64,000 nucleotides of DNA from Mangifera indica (lineage: Eukaryota; Streptophyta; Magnoliopsida; Sapindales; Anacardiaceae). The stretch's first letter is position 1. The number at the start of each line of letters is the position of its first letter. Of the stretch, positions 1-12,238 are shown piece by piece. The stretch spans positions 20,631,463 through 20,695,462 of the forward strand of contig NC_058137.1 in assembly GCF_011075055.1 (NCBI RefSeq). Reading direction: 5' to 3'. Under the pieces are notes generated by a model. It was not told the origin of the DNA and ran no database searches. It saw only the letters and a list, made by a program, of their open reading frames with translations. The translations under genes and the position numbers were made by a program.

Positions 1-1454
1 CAACCTGAAGGAAAAGGGAAGAAGGGAGAAGAAGGCGACAGAGAAAAATCAGAAGAGTGAAGTAAAAAATGGGATGGATCCAGCCTCTAGAAAGTTGGAA
101 GTGGATTGCTGTTATGTTCTTTGTATTTACCAGTAATTTATTTTCTGTTATTTTAGCTGTGTTGCTTGGTTGTATTGCACAAATATTTGCAGCAGATGTA
201 AAGAAACTCTTTATTGCATTTCCAGAATATTTAAAATCACCATTCCGCAAACTTCAGCAGAGGCCACTTTCCAGAACTGCAATTTAAGAAATTCCAGGGG
301 AGCACCAGGTTTGTAACATCATCTTTCACAATTTGTAGATATTTTTAGATGCAAGTCAAGCAAGGAAGACTTGCAATTAATTGTGACTAACTAGTACAAT
401 TTTTTTTAAAAAAAATTTTGTTTATAGGGAGATATTAAGAAGATACAAAACCTATAGGTTTTTTTTTTTTTTTTCCATTTTTTATGATGGTGGATCATTG
501 AAAAAAACCCTTAAAACGATTTTAATTAGTATATGATTAATGTTAATGATCATATTTTGCATATATATATCATTTTTATTAAACTAATTGAGAATCAAAT
601 TTTAATTATTAGAATATATTTTATCATAATGACCAAACCTATATTGTTACCTTAATAATAAGTAAATATGGTTTTAACAAGAAGAATTTTTTTTTTAAAT
701 AATCGGTAAATATATATAACAAGTGGAATATCATTATTAGTATTATGTTTTGTAACTGATTAATACTGTTATAACAATAAATATATTTATTGTTATTATT
801 TTTAATAAGCAAAAACATTATTTTAATAATGAAAATTTTATTATTATTATTTTTAATGAAAGAACTTAAATCTCTTCTCATTTATATTAATTACAAATTT
901 TTTTTCCGTCATTATTTTTAACAAGTATGATAATGATATTTTTTATTATTAAAACTCTTTAACAACGGTGAATAAATCTTTATAAAATTTTTTTACTTAA
1001 TATTTAAATTAAATTATAGATTTTTTATTAAAATATATATAATAGAAAATATTAAAATAGAAAATTGGGTTGGGACTACCGTGTTATTGATTTCATTATC
1101 AAGGCCAACTATTTTGCTGCTGTAGACCAACAAATTCTGTCCGATGCATTATCACTGAAGACGCCACTAGCGGCACCATTGTGTTAATCGTTGGCCAACA
1201 AAGTCAGTGCTGTTACAGTGTTAACCAAAATCTCTTATTTCATAAAAAAATAATGGTATTTTAGATTATTCAGTGTGAATTTTATTTTATTTTATATTTA
1301 AAATTATTCAATTATATAAATGATGATGGTAATTCACAATAAGTGTATAATCTTCGTTAACACTAATAGCCCCCTAAAGTAGATGTAATTCAAAAAGGTA
1401 GGATTCTTGTTCAATATTGCTACCCCTTTTTTTATGATAACATTATTCTGTAAA
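1..1454. other. AT-rich spacer with one orphan small ORF
   Basis: No gene is confidently supported here. Positions 69-287 (plus) form a 72-codon ATG-started frame with one long hydrophobic stretch (residues about 12-41) that could be a membrane segment. An in-frame TAA lies just upstream, and I recognise no family. It could be a small unknown protein, an exon of a gene to the left, or chance. From about 370 to 1450 the DNA is very AT-rich with homopolymer runs. Confidence 0.5.
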
Positions 1455-2255
1455 GGCCAAGAGACTTGTTTCCATCCAAGATACAATGAAATCTCAAAGT
1501 CTTATCTTTTAACTTTTAAAAATCTAAATATTTATTCATGAACTGATTTCTGTTAAAAATCTCAATTATAATTACTGATAAAATTGTTATTTACTAAAAA
1601 AATTTAAAAAATAAAAGTTTTATCATATTTTTCTCTCCAGATTTAAAAATCTCATAATTTTCCCTCTACCAAGAGTTTAAAAAATGATTACTTTCCCCCA
1701 AATACTTAGGTTTTTTTCTTCCTTCTCCAATGACGCTAACAAGCTGAAGAAGAGACAGTGACATCTCTAACATCATCGTTATCCCTTTCTAGACGAAGAT
1801 TCGTTGATGAGGAGACGAATAGATGCCTTCGTCCAAGAAGAGACAAAGATCTTCGTCGACGGATCTCCATCTCTTCCTAGATGGAGACATCTCTTTGTCG
1901 ACGAATCTTTGTCCAGGAAGAGAATGTAATGATGACGGAGATGTCATCGTCTCTTCTTCTCTTCTTCAGCTTATCATCGTCGTTGGAGAGGGAAGAAAGA
2001 AAACTAAGGATTTGCAGAGGAGGGGATTGGCACTTTTCAAACCTTAGGGGGAAATATGATGTTTTTTTAATCGGAGAGAAAAATATGATAAAATTTTTAA
2101 TTTTTAAATTTTTTTAGTATATAACAGTTATACCCTTAACCTTAAATAAAATTTTTAACAAAAATTAATTCATAGATGGGTGTTTAAATTTTTAAAAATT
2201 AGAGGATGAGATTCAGACTTTCACTAAACTTTAGGTGGGAACAAGTCTTTTGGCC
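1455..2255. mobile_element. MULE-type MITE, GACTTGTTCCCACC subfamily, 801 bp
   Basis: The element starts GGCCAAGAGACTTG and ends with the inverted counterpart (CAAGTCTTTTGGCC). It is flanked by the 9-bp repeats TTCTGTAAA (1446-1454) and TTCTGTCAA (2256-2264), which differ at one base. Nine-base target duplications and long terminal inverted repeats are typical of Mutator-like elements. The GC-richer core (about 1735-2040), with repeated CTTCGTC/GACGAAG words, folds back on itself. Short ORFs in the core are by-products of this palindromic sequence. Confidence 0.8.
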
Positions 2256-2804
2256 TTCTGTCAATCTTTTTCAAAATTTCGGGCTTAATTTAGTGGATTT
2301 TAAAGAGGCTAAATACAAAATTTGACTAAAATTAGTGATAGGGGTCCATGGAAAACACGACCATTAGCCCCAAATAGTTTTGCTTTTAGTGTGAGTCAAA
2401 CTTGGCGATTGCACTAAAATTTCCCAGGAAGAGTCATAAGCAAAGACTTTTTTCTAGCTAATGTGTCCCCAATTTGCTTTTCAATAAGAGTTAGGCACAA
2501 GTTTCATGATAATAAAAATGAAGAAAAACAACATTGAGAAAAGCAAGCTAGTCAAAATTCTGAACCACCCCACACCATTTTCCTCCTTAGGGTCAAATTT
2601 GCAATCTTCCTTAACAAAGACTTCTCACCAACGCCCCAACCCAACAAAACCCGCATACTTTAAATAATTTTATATTAACAATAAAATAATATATAATCAT
2701 ATTATAATATATTATTATTTATATATAAATTTATTTTTATTGTTTATATATATAATAATATTCGAATTCAAAATCCATTTTATGCATCCATATTCTCTCA
2801 AAAT
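2256..2804. other. Intergenic AT-rich spacer
   Basis: I see no coding frame or RNA gene. The right part, 2640-2760, is an AT-only low-complexity tract. It lies between the MITE and the 3' end of the minus-strand gene at 3085-3960. Confidence 0.5.
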
Positions 2805-2810
2805 TTTATT
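2805..2810 (-). terminator. Candidate poly(A) signal of the 3085-3960 gene
   Basis: The minus strand reads AATAAA here, about 275 bases after the stop codon at 3085-3087. That is a plausible 3' UTR length for a plant gene. The signal is common by chance in AT-rich DNA, so this is only a candidate. Confidence 0.35.
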
Positions 2811-3084
2811 TCAACACAATTTACAAGTCATTCCCAAAAAAGACAAAAACAGAGGACTCTCTATTCTATTTACAAACCCTTGATAATTTGGAAAACAAAA
2901 CTATAAAATTGTGGAAAATGTAATTTACCTTGTTTTTACCGTTATTCATTTCATTCATCCATTGCAACGACCATTTAAAAATGGAAGCGGGCCCCAATTG
3001 ACACCCCATCACCACCGGAAAATATCTGGACCCCACTTTCTCACTTGCCCTAATCCACACGAAATACAAATCCAACCATCCACG

Positions 3085-3960
3085 TCACACCACGTCATCC
3101 GCCCATGCATCAGATCTCCTACCAGAGGTGAACCGCTTCATTCCACCTAAACCCACCGGTTCGCTATCCACGCTCCTACGCGCTTCACTCTTCCTCGGCA
3201 GCGCGTCTTTGTCACCCGGCGGTAAACGCTCCCTTATATCATGACTCATGACTTTCCCGCCATTCATTGATGGTGACTCTCTCAAGTCCCCAGATTTAGT
3301 TTCACTCTTCGTTCCTTTTTTTAAACCGGATCCGAAAATTGACCGAAATTTGGAGAGAAGCCCGGTTTTTTCTCTTTTTTCATGTTTGCTTTTAGCAGTT
3401 CCTGATTCAGAGGCAGAGCGTTGGCGGTTCTTCAATCTACGGCGATCCCTCTTGGATCTAACTCTTCCCATGCAAGAAACCTTGGGAGAAGACGGCTCGG
3501 CGAGCGTAGCATCCGATTTGAGAGTCGAACCGGAGCGTTTTGGAAACCAAGGGGTGTTTGCCGGTTTACAATTCCGCTTCAATTTAGTATCAACAATCGT
3601 CTTTTGCGGCTTAGGCAGGCCGATAATGGAGGGTTTGGTCTTCAAAGTGGTGGCAAATCTCTGTGAAGTTGAACTCGGATTGGGATTAAGATAGGTTGAG
3701 TTTGAGTTTGAATTACCTTTCTGAGATTCCTTACGTTCATAGAAGGCGTTTCGATCAAACCAGTCTAACTCAGCGTCTTTAGAGAGGCAAAAAGATTCGG
3801 GAGGCGAATCGGGCGGAATCTGAGGTTGATCGGGGCGTTGATTAACGGGGTTGTTATTATCGTCTTTGTCGGTCGCTAAGGTTTCGCAAGCGATCTTATT
3901 ATCACAAGAAACTCCGCCGGCGCAGGCTGAAACTAGGGTTTCAAGATCCACTTGTGGCAT
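3085..3960 (-). CDS. Plant-specific protein of unknown function, 291 aa, basic and Ser-rich
   Basis: This is a single uninterrupted exon. The open frame extends 50 codons further upstream, to 4110, but that part is low-complexity Lys/Asn/Thr sequence of leader character. I therefore chose the ATG at 3958-3960, which begins MPQVDLETLVSACAGG. The protein has an acidic, Pro-rich N-terminal third. It then has a short aromatic motif WFDRNAFYERKES (residues 67-79), a strongly basic stretch with SPKVSCMGRVRSKRDRRR (about 158-175), a GLLSKFRSIF segment (200-209) and a C-terminal KRFTSGRRS. There is no signal peptide or membrane segment. The basic region could direct it to the nucleus or bind nucleic acid or kinases, but that is inference. 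I believe similar proteins of unknown function occur across eudicots, but I cannot name one precisely. Its higher GC content against AT-rich flanks supports it being a real gene. Confidence 0.85.
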   Translation of the reverse strand: MPQVDLETLVSACAGGVSCDNKIACETLATDKDDNNNPVNQRPDQPQIPPDSPPESFCLSKDAELDWFDRNAFYERKESQKGNSNSNSTYLNPNPSSTSQRFATTLKTKPSIIGLPKPQKTIVDTKLKRNCKPANTPWFPKRSGSTLKSDATLAEPSSPKVSCMGRVRSKRDRRRLKNRQRSASESGTAKSKHEKREKTGLLSKFRSIFGSGLKKGTKSETKSGDLRESPSMNGGKVMSHDIRERLPPGDKDALPRKSEARRSVDSEPVGLGGMKRFTSGRRSDAWADDVV

Positions 3961-4900
3961 ATCTTCGACAAAAACAGAGAGACAAAAAATGATCGGAGAA
4001 GAAAGTCGTGTTTTGAGCGTTGTGGAAATTGTCTTTTTGTTTGGTTTGGTTTTGTTTTGTTTTGTTTTGGAGGGAGAGTGTCTTTTTATTTCTTGCCTTC
4101 CTTCCATCATGTTGACTGCGTGGCGGTGACAAGTTGGATTTTCAAAAAACAGTTTTCTTTATAAAAAGTAATTATAAAATTAATCTTTCCGTCAAAAGAA
4201 TACTAAAGCGAATTTTGAGATGTAAAACGTTGATAAATCATATCTTCTTCTTTTCTTTTTTTTTAAGTTGGGCCTAAGCAGCACCTTCTAGCTGCGTTCC
4301 TTAATTCACTTATTTTTAATGGACAATTTAACCCCCATCATTGGTTTAAACTAAAGATGCTACCCTCGTATAATACTATTGCTTAAGGGTATTGCAATAT
4401 GCACCCTGTATTGAATTTTTAATTATATCATCGTATAATTAAATATTATTATATTTTTAATTTAAAATTATCTAATTATATAATAATATAATATTTATAT
4501 ATCCAAATAATATGTCTATTAGGTAGTTCTAAAGTGTAAACGAAAAATTGAACACTATTTTTCAATATATTTCTTTAATATTTTTAGAATAATACTATAT
4601 GTATTTGACCTTAGGAGTTCTATTAAATGGTTAAATAAAAAATCCTCTTGTAAAGGTCAATATTCAACTAATATGATCTCATTCTCATGTGAATAATATT
4701 AGTTCTGAGATTTATCTATCCGATGAGATTTATTAATGGAAAAAATTACTTGATCATCCTTCAAGGTTTAAACTAGCAAATCTAGGTGGCATTATTAGTT
4801 TTATTAATACTTATAAAATGATATTCCTCTTTTTCTCAATCCAATTAAATGATATATCAATATCATATAATAATATTATACATAATTTAATATAGAGATG
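3961..4900. other. 5' leader of the minus-strand gene, then AT-rich spacer
   Basis: The first ~150 bases are the probable leader and promoter-proximal region of the 3085-3960 gene, including runs of AAAAC/GTTTT near 4035-4070. Beyond about 4170 the sequence is AT-rich. I see no gene-like frame. Confidence 0.45.
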
Positions 4901-5068
4901 AGTAATATTATATATATTTATTTTGGGTATATAATTATATACACATTTATATGTGTTATCATTTGATTGTATATTATTTTATTATTATTTTAAAATTATT
5001 TAATCATATGATAATACATATAAATGTATATATATTTGTATACCTAAAATAGATACATATAATATTAT
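4901..5068. mobile_element. Small foldback MITE (family 2)
   Basis: This ~168-bp palindromic element begins AGTAATATTATATATA and ends ATAGATACATATAATATT. Its internal words TATCATTTGAT and AATCATATGATAA recur in the other family-2 copies listed here. No target duplication is clear in such AT-rich flanks. Confidence 0.6.
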
Positions 5069-6449
5069 TATATAAAAATTTAATATATTAGCTACATTTT
5101 GTAGTAACATGGGTATGGATGGATATGGGACTGATATGGCATATGTCCTCTCATCTGCTACATCATTATGGCACCACATGAGGCCCCAATTTTTTAAAAA
5201 GATTATTAAAAACTCCTAATTATCTCCTAAAATTGAAACCCTAAAGCAAAAACAATTTGGGAATTAAAGACTTGAGTGAGTGTGGTTCCTTCATTTTGTG
5301 TGTTGGGTTTCACATTCTCATGGCTTTTGTAGAAAAAATACAGAACACAAGTCATGTTTCTTTAGAAAGAAATAAGTTGCAGAGGAGAGCCATTTTGGTG
5401 GTCCGATTTTTCTTCTCCCTTTTGCATGGAAGAGATTAGTTGTAGAGGTGAACCTCTCATTTTAGTGCCAAAACACTTGGCAGGTTAATTATAAGGGGTT
5501 GAAGTTCCATGGCTTTCATGAAGTGAATAAAGGAAACTAGGACACTAGTTTTTGATTGATGTAGATGCTTCCATGGATCTTTGGCGTGTTGGTAAAAATG
5601 ACTGCCTACCCAATACTTTTAGTTATACAGATATTTTTCGGTAAGTAAAAACTTTCGATATTTCGATTTATATTTCTAATTACATTTTTAATAGAATTTC
5701 ATCTTGTTAGAATGTAATATTTCCACTCTTACTCATTGATTAATGAATCCTTCCTATCTCCCTCCTTTGGATTTATATACTCGTTGGATGAATTGTGTGT
5801 GCTCGTCTAAGGCATGCATTTCTATATCTTGCAAAATTATAATGAGGGCAAATATGTGTTGTAACTATTAAAATTGTATTTTATTGATATTAGAGGTCAA
5901 ATTGATATTAATGACTAATGTCTTATAGATAATTCAACATATATCAATAATCGATAATCTATGTTAGAGTCGATTTAATCTAATTTGATACGATTTATTG
6001 TCATATTTAGGTGTAAGTATATCAAATATTAGTCATTTTGAAATATCACTTGAGAAATTTAGTAGTATTATTATTATTATTTTTTATATTTATAGTAGTA
6101 TTAGCTTACATAACATGTTCGCTATTAGAAATTGTTGTTAGTTTCTTAAATCAAATCAAAGGAGTGAAATTGATGTTATTTCGAAGATAGAGGGTGGGCA
6201 TGTAATTTTCAATAATTGATTAATTTTATAAAGGATTAAGCGGCCCTAATATTCTTACAAAATTGGTTACTTCAGCACATAAAGTTTCTAGATGAGTTAA
6301 GTTAATTATTATATTTTTATTTAGAGATCATAACAACCCAATAAATTTCCTATAAAAATTTAAGTAGGTGAAAATATTTTTTTTATATTTATTAAATTGA
6401 ATATACAACATAATCATGTCTGACATCATAAAATATAATTATTTTTGTA
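5069..6449. other. Intergenic AT-rich spacer
   Basis: There is no supported gene. A 60-codon open frame near 5257-5439 lacks an ATG at its 5' limit and resembles no family I know. The rest is AT-rich with no clear repeat. Confidence 0.45.
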
Positions 6450-6582
6450 AGTAATATTATATATATTTATTTTAAAAATATAAATAAATATATATATTTA
6501 TGTATATTATTATTTAATTGATTGAGTTTAAATTATAAATAAAATAATATTTAATTATATAATAATATATATAAAGATGTAT
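6450..6582. mobile_element. Small foldback MITE (family 2), partial
   Basis: The left terminus AGTAATATTATATATATTTA matches the copy at 4901, and the right part ends in GATGTATC. The interior is shortened and diverged. Confidence 0.5.
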
Positions 6583-6589
6583 CTTCTTT

Positions 6590-6877
6590 TTTAATGGTTT
6601 CTCAATGTAAAAACCATCAAAAAGTAATCGAATTTGAAAAAAAATCAACCTATAGGGAAAAAATATAAATTTTTAATCTTTTAAGTAAAAGAAATATTAA
6701 TTTTTTAGACTAAAAAGATAAAATAAGATATAATTTTAATATTAATAATAAAATAATAATTTTATTTTTATAATTAATTAAAAATTATATAATAAATAAA
6801 TACTTAAGTTTTTTTAATTTTTACAGTTAAATAATTAAAAATAGACTAAAATTTGGGTAAAAATAAGTCCTTTGGCC
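6590..6877. mobile_element. MULE-type MITE fragment, right end
   Basis: The sequence ends GGGTAAAAATAAGTCCTTTGGCC, close to the right terminus of the full-length elements (for example at 2255 and 12698). No matching left terminus was found, so the left limit is approximate. Confidence 0.4.
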
Positions 6878-7246
6878 ATATTATTTTAGGCAAATTAATA
6901 GTATAAGGTGAATATTATATGTTCAATTCAAGGAATTAATTATTATTTTAAATTCAAAGAAGAAGCGAAGTTCAAAAGGAGAGCTTCTATCGAATTTTAA
7001 AATAACATCAATCATGCTTTCTTTTGTTCTTATTACGTCTTTTCTAAAATCATTACACCATATACGGACAAAAATTAATAATTACTTTAGTACGATTAAT
7101 TAAACTTAAATATAATTTTCAGTTTGAAATTTTTATATTAATTGATTTATGTAACATTTTCTTATTTAAAATAAAATATAAATAATATTTTTTTACCTAA
7201 AATTAAATAAAACAACATATCAAACAAATTTACTTAATCAACAGAT

Positions 7247-7600
7247 GGCCAAAAAGGATTTTTTTCTACTCAACGTTTTATGTATTTTTAAAGTCATATT
7301 TATTAAATTTAAAAAATTTAAAATCTTAGTTATGGTTAAATTATTCTTAATTTTTTTTAGATATAAAGATAAAATTGTTATTTTATTAATAATATTAAAA
7401 AAATATAAAATTTATTATATTTTTCTCTCTAAGTTTAAAAAACTAACAACTTAATTTTTGTTTAAAGTTTTCTAATTTTGAAAAATCATATATTTTTTTT
7501 CAAATTTTTTTACCCCTTTGACCAAAGGTTTAGGGTAAAGAGAGAAGGTTATTGTTGTCAAAGATGGTGACTAGAGATAAAAAGAAAAAAAAATCCTAAG
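7247..7600. mobile_element. MULE-type MITE fragment, left end
   Basis: It begins GGCCAAAAAGGATTTTTT, like a degraded left terminus. It continues with the AT-rich arm that in related copies includes TTTTTAAATTTAAAAA-type sequence. No right terminus is visible. The open frame inside (7245-7454) is a low-complexity by-product. Confidence 0.35.
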
Positions 7601-7987
7601 ATTTAGAGCTGCAATTATTGTTATTTACAGTATTATGTATTATTTGGAATGAGCATTGAAATTAGGTGATAAGTCAATTTCTTAGTCTTAGGGCAACGAA
7701 AACTGGCAGCAACCATGTGATATGTTGTGTATTTGTTTTATTATTCACGCGTCTAGTCTAACATATTATTACTTGTTTCTCTGACCAATCTGATTTTTTT
7801 TTTTTTTTTTTATATACCTTGATTCTTACATATTAAAAGGGTAAATAATTTATTAAATTTGATTTTTCAAACCCAATGGAAGAACCCTGTTCGTTTTTTT
7901 TCTTTTCTCTAACGGAGAATTTTATCAATTTATCAAATAAACCCTTAATTATTGAAACTAATCTCCAATTGATCTTCTTTTTTTTTT

Positions 7988-8165
7988 AGTAATGTTATGT
8001 GTATCTATTTTTGATATATAATTCATATACACAATAATATGTCATCATATAATTAGGTGATTTTAAAATATGTATCATTATATAATAAAAAAATCTAATC
8101 ATATGATAACACCTCATTTATGTATATAAATTATGTATTAAAAATAGATACATATAATTTTATTG
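7988..8165. mobile_element. Small foldback MITE (family 2), best-preserved copy
   Basis: This ~178-bp element runs from AGTAATGTTATGTGTATC to AATAGATACATATAATTTTA. Its two halves are near reverse complements (GTATCTATTTTTGATATATAA against TTATGTATTAAAAATAGATAC). It contains ATCATATAATTAGGTGATTTT in its left arm. It is non-coding and non-autonomous. Confidence 0.65.
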
Positions 8166-8652
8166 TTTTTTATTTTAACTATTGATTATCGCTCGGTCTT
8201 CTTTGAAAAGTTGATTGAGGGCGATATAACTTAAAATGAATAATTAATTACTTATTCTTTTGTTAAACTAGCAACTAGCAAGATATAATATATATACGTT
8301 TTAGACTTTCATTTATTTAAATATTTTTTTCTAATTTTTAATTAATTATTGCGGGTCCTAAATATTATATAAATAATTAAGATTTGCCGGATGATTAGTT
8401 AAGCGATTAACGTGAAGGAAGAAGTAACAAAAGAGATGTGATTCGTCACAGGATGCTAATTTTTTAAAACAAAACGGTGAGTTTTTGTTGATTTATTAAG
8501 TGGCGTCGTACAATTAACAAGTCAAATAAGACATAGGATTCTCTATACATATTTAGTAATATTTATTTATTTTATAATTAATTTATCTACCCAATATTCT
8601 TTTTTTGTTAATTTATAATTAAAAATAAAAAATTGTTTCACTTGTCTTATCA

Positions 8653-10065
8653 GAGAAACTTCCTTCTTTCTAGTTGAAAAAGTTTGTTTAGTGGGTAGTT
8701 GGGAATGATTGAGGCTTTAAAATAAACAGTTAAAAAAATATATATTTGGTTAATTTAAATAATAATTTTAATATGATGAAGTTGTCTTTATCTCCTTTTT
8801 AGCTTCTAGAAAAAGGGTTAAGCTTTCGATTTGGTCAATGATTGACAACTTGATTGATATTATTTTAGAGGTTATTTTTAAAGCTTTGTAGGGTAATTTT
8901 TTAAATCAATTATTGAAAGTTTAGTCAGAAATTAAACTAAAGTGATTTCATTTAATGATTTTGCAGGTGTGTTTGGTAGATGGGAAAGTGAGGAAAAATG
9001 TTGAAAAAAAATTATAATGCGTCATGTTTTGAAATGAAACTTTATGCATCTTATATTTTCTTGTTTCCCCTACTTGTCATGTAAGTTACATAGATTAAAA
9101 TCCTCCAACACATTTTCTTTTATATTTGATCAAACTTCATGCAGCATACATTTCTTGTTTCTTATAATAATTTTCTTATGAATTTTTTATATACTCTTCA
9201 TTTTTTTTATTAAAGAGTAAATATTTTGTTGTTTATTTCTGAAACATAAGTTGAAGGGGGTTTGAAAAACAAGCCCCCTCTTCCTGGTATTATTTGTTAA
9301 TGACATTAGTAGGAATAGAGTGACGTTTCTATACAAGCCCTAGCCAATCTTTATTTTTATATGTAGGAATAGATTTCTTCTATTCTCGTATTAATTCAGT
9401 TGATTTTTTAATTGAGAGAAGAAAATGTCTTGATAAAGACGGTCAGGGAGAGAGGGTCATCTTTTTGGAGGGAGAGAGAACATGTTGGAAATGGCAAAGT
9501 TCATCGAAGAAAAGGAGAAAAAAAAAAACCCTAAAAGAGAAATTATCATTTTTTAAACTTTGAGTAGAGAGAAGTTATTAGATTTTTAAATTAAAAAATA
9601 TATATAATAAATTTTTAATTTTTTTTAAATATTTTTAACTAAATGACACTTTTTACCTTTACCTTAACCGTAGATTTTAATATAAGAGTAAGTATACTAA
9701 CCTTTTAAAATTAACGAATAAACCTTTGGTGGGAATAAGTCTTTTGGCCTAAAACAAAAGGACTATTAGGTCTCTATTTGTATTTGAATAAGGAAGAATA
9801 TTATTAATTCTAGTCTAAAATTTTCATGAACAATTTATGGATATTTTTGTTAAGACATAGAATTCTTTGTTTTATTTATTTGAATTTAAGAAGTGAAAAA
9901 TATTATGTATGTTTCTTAATTGAAGATCAAACATTAAAATATTTTAATTACTGAGAATTCAAATTTAATTATTAAAATATTCATAATTTTATAAAATACG
10001 TAAACTTACTAAACTTTAAATTTGGGTTGCGTACGGTCATGTTAATTGGGTAAAACAAGTTTAAG
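8653..10065. repeat. Local tandem duplication, copy 1
   Basis: This segment is repeated in direct orientation at 11311-13180. Shared landmarks are AACTTCCTTCT followed by TAGTTGAAAA, ATGATTGAGGCTTTAAAATA, and a 250-base stretch around 9760-10020 matching 12850-13130. The copies differ by MITE insertions and many substitutions. No gene is visible in either copy. Confidence 0.75.
9380..9749. mobile_element. MULE-type MITE fragment, right part
   Basis: It ends GGTGGGAATAAGTCTTTTGGCC, the right terminus of the MITE family. The preceding region has the family's usual order: GC-richer core with GAGAGAG, then CCCTAAAAGAG, then an AT-rich arm. The left boundary is uncertain. The corresponding point of the second duplication copy (about 12850) lacks this sequence. 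Confidence 0.5.
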
Positions 10066-10123
10066 AGACAAAAAAATTTTAAGTTGGAACAAGTCTAGAA
10101 GCAATTTTTTTATTAAGTTAATA

Positions 10124-10606
10124 GGGTGCGTTTGATTGACGGTTTTTAAGTTTACTTTGGTAATCTATCTTTTATTCCCTTATTTGATTTATCAGTAATA
10201 AAATATTACAGTAATCTTCTATTACCAATGTTGACGTGACAGATAATATATGTGGTAATCTGATTACCACCTTCACCTTAGGTATTTAAAGATTACTAGG
10301 GTAATCTTGAGTTTATTATAGAAAAATTATTATTTATTAATTTTTTTGAGATAAAAATAAATTTATTTTTAATTAATATGATAAATAATATAAAAAATAT
10401 TTTAAAATAATTATATTTAAAGACATTTAAATAAAATAATTTACTAGTAATCTTTTATTATCTTTAACCAAACATAATAATTATTTATACCTATCAAATT
10501 TTATCAAACATAGTAATCATTTATACCCAATAATCTTCTAAGTAATCTATCTTTAAAGTAATCTTTTTATTTTAGTAATCAAATATTATCCGAACCAAAC
10601 GCCCCC
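10124..10606. mobile_element. MITE with GGGTGCGTTTGATT / GGGGGCGTTTGGTT termini
   Basis: The left end reads GGGTGCGTTTGATTG and the right end, reverse-complemented, reads GGGGGCGTTTGGTTCG, giving an imperfect terminal inverted repeat. The interior repeats TAATCTTTTATTA/AGTAATCAAATATTA words in both orientations, so the element is a foldback. I could not settle the target duplication, so the superfamily is left open. Confidence 0.6.
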
Positions 10607-10831
10607 TTAGAGTTACCTTCAGTTTGTATTTATCATCAATTTGAATTCATGATTAGGCAAAAATCATTTAGCTTCCAATTTATATTCTAATAAATTAAAC
10701 ATTAAAGGCAACTATCCTTGTATTACTTTACAAAGCATCACTTCACTTTCACCTCCAAATGCCGGCATCGTTCAAAATGGGACAACCTTCTTCCCACTAT
10801 AGAAATGGAGATATTAATTAAAATAATTTGT

Positions 10832-10862
<31 letters not shown>

Positions 10863-11166
10863 ATTTTGTACTTATTCAATCAAACATAAACTCATTTAGT
10901 CAAAACGTAAAACTTATTAACTCACTCAAAACTGAGAAATTATTTAAAATAAAGTGAAAACGTAAAATTTTTTAATGATTTAGGCAATGGAATGATTGGC
11001 TAGATAGTTAGCCAACCAATCAATCTATTCATCTAATCACAAATCTTATAATTTTTTTTTTATAAAAATTAAATTAAATTAAAAAATGACTATATATATT
11101 TTTATATATATAAAAGATGAAAAAAATAACTATTTTAATTAACATCTCATAAAAATGAGTAATTTG

Positions 11167-11168
<2 letters not shown>

Positions 11169-11227
<59 letters not shown>
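11169..11227. repeat. (AT)n microsatellite, about 59 bp
   Basis: This is an uninterrupted alternating TA tract. It lies just left of copy 2 of the local duplication. Confidence 0.95.
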
Positions 11228-11231
<4 letters not shown>

Positions 11232-11395
11232 TAAATAATTGACACGGAAACTCAATTTTAAATTATATTATATGAACAAGTAAAATTGTGTTAAAAATCA
11301 ATAATTGGTTAGGGAAACTTCCTTCTCTCTAGTTGAAAAGATTGTTTAGTGGGTAGGGGGGAATGATTGAGGCTTTAAAATAAACAGTTAAAAAA

Positions 11396-11540
11396 TAATT
11401 ATGTAAATCTATTTTAAATATACAAATAAATATTTATTTATGTATATTATTATATAATTAAATAATATTTTATTTTAAATTTAAAATTATTCAATCAAAT
11501 AATACACATATATAAATATAAGTATTCATAATTTTATTAT
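11396..11540. mobile_element. Small foldback MITE (family 2)
   Basis: The element reads from TAATTATGTAAATCTATTTT to AGTATTCATAATTTTATT. Its interior ATTTAAAATTATTCAATCA resembles other family-2 copies. It interrupts the local duplication between a sequence found contiguous in copy 1 (AACAGTTAAAAAAATA... then TTTGGTTAATTTAAATAA). Confidence 0.55.
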
Positions 11541-11824
11541 TACAAAAATATTTGGTTAATTTAAATAAGGATATGAATTTGATGAAATTGTCTTTATCTC
11601 CTTTCTAGCTTGTAGAAAAAGCTTTCGTTTTGGTGAATGATTGACAACTTTGATTGATATTATTCTAAAGATTATCTTTAATGCTTTATAGAGTTTAATT
11701 TTTTTTTATTATAAATTATTAAAGGTTTAGTTAGAAATTAAACTAAAGTGATTCCATTCAATGATTTTGTAAGTGTGTTTGGTAGATGGGAAAGTGAGAA
11801 GAAAAGTTGAAAAAAAAATATTAA

Positions 11825-11972
11825 AAGTTTATATATACAAATGAGTATACACATTATGCATTATTATATAATTAATTACTCTTTTTTAATTTAAAATTAT
11901 TTAATTATTTGATAATATATATTAAATATATACTTATTTATATATCCGAAAAAAATACACATAATTTTATCG
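11825..11972. mobile_element. Small foldback MITE (family 2)
   Basis: It runs from about AAGTTTATATATACAAATG to AAAAATACACATAATTTTAT, with the family interior ATTTAAAATTATTTAATTA. In copy 1 of the duplication the flanking GTTGAAAAAAA and ATTATAATGC are contiguous (about 9000-9020), so this insertion is specific to copy 2. Confidence 0.6.
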
Positions 11973-12238
11973 AAAAAAATTATAATGCCTCATGTTTTGA
12001 AATAAAAACTTTATGCATCATATATTTTCTTGTTTGTTGTGCTTGTCATGTAAGTTACACATGTGAAAATCCTCTTAACACATTTTATTTTATATTTGAT
12101 CAAACTTCATGCATCATACATTTCTTGTTTCTTCTACTTGTCATGTAAGTTAAATATATTAAAAACATCTAATCTAATAATTTAGTTATAATAATTATCT
12201 TATTAATTTTATAAGTACTCTTCTTTCTTTTTTTAAAT

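Noticed and set aside
69..287. 72-residue membrane-like protein as a confident gene
   Set aside because: There is an ATG and one hydrophobic stretch, but no family match and no partner exon, so it is mentioned only as an orphan frame.
639..881. Asn/Ile-rich 80-codon frame
   Set aside because: It is low-complexity AAT/ATT sequence in AT-rich DNA.
1823..2117. Two overlapping small frames
   Set aside because: Both lie in the palindromic core of the MITE at 1455-2255.
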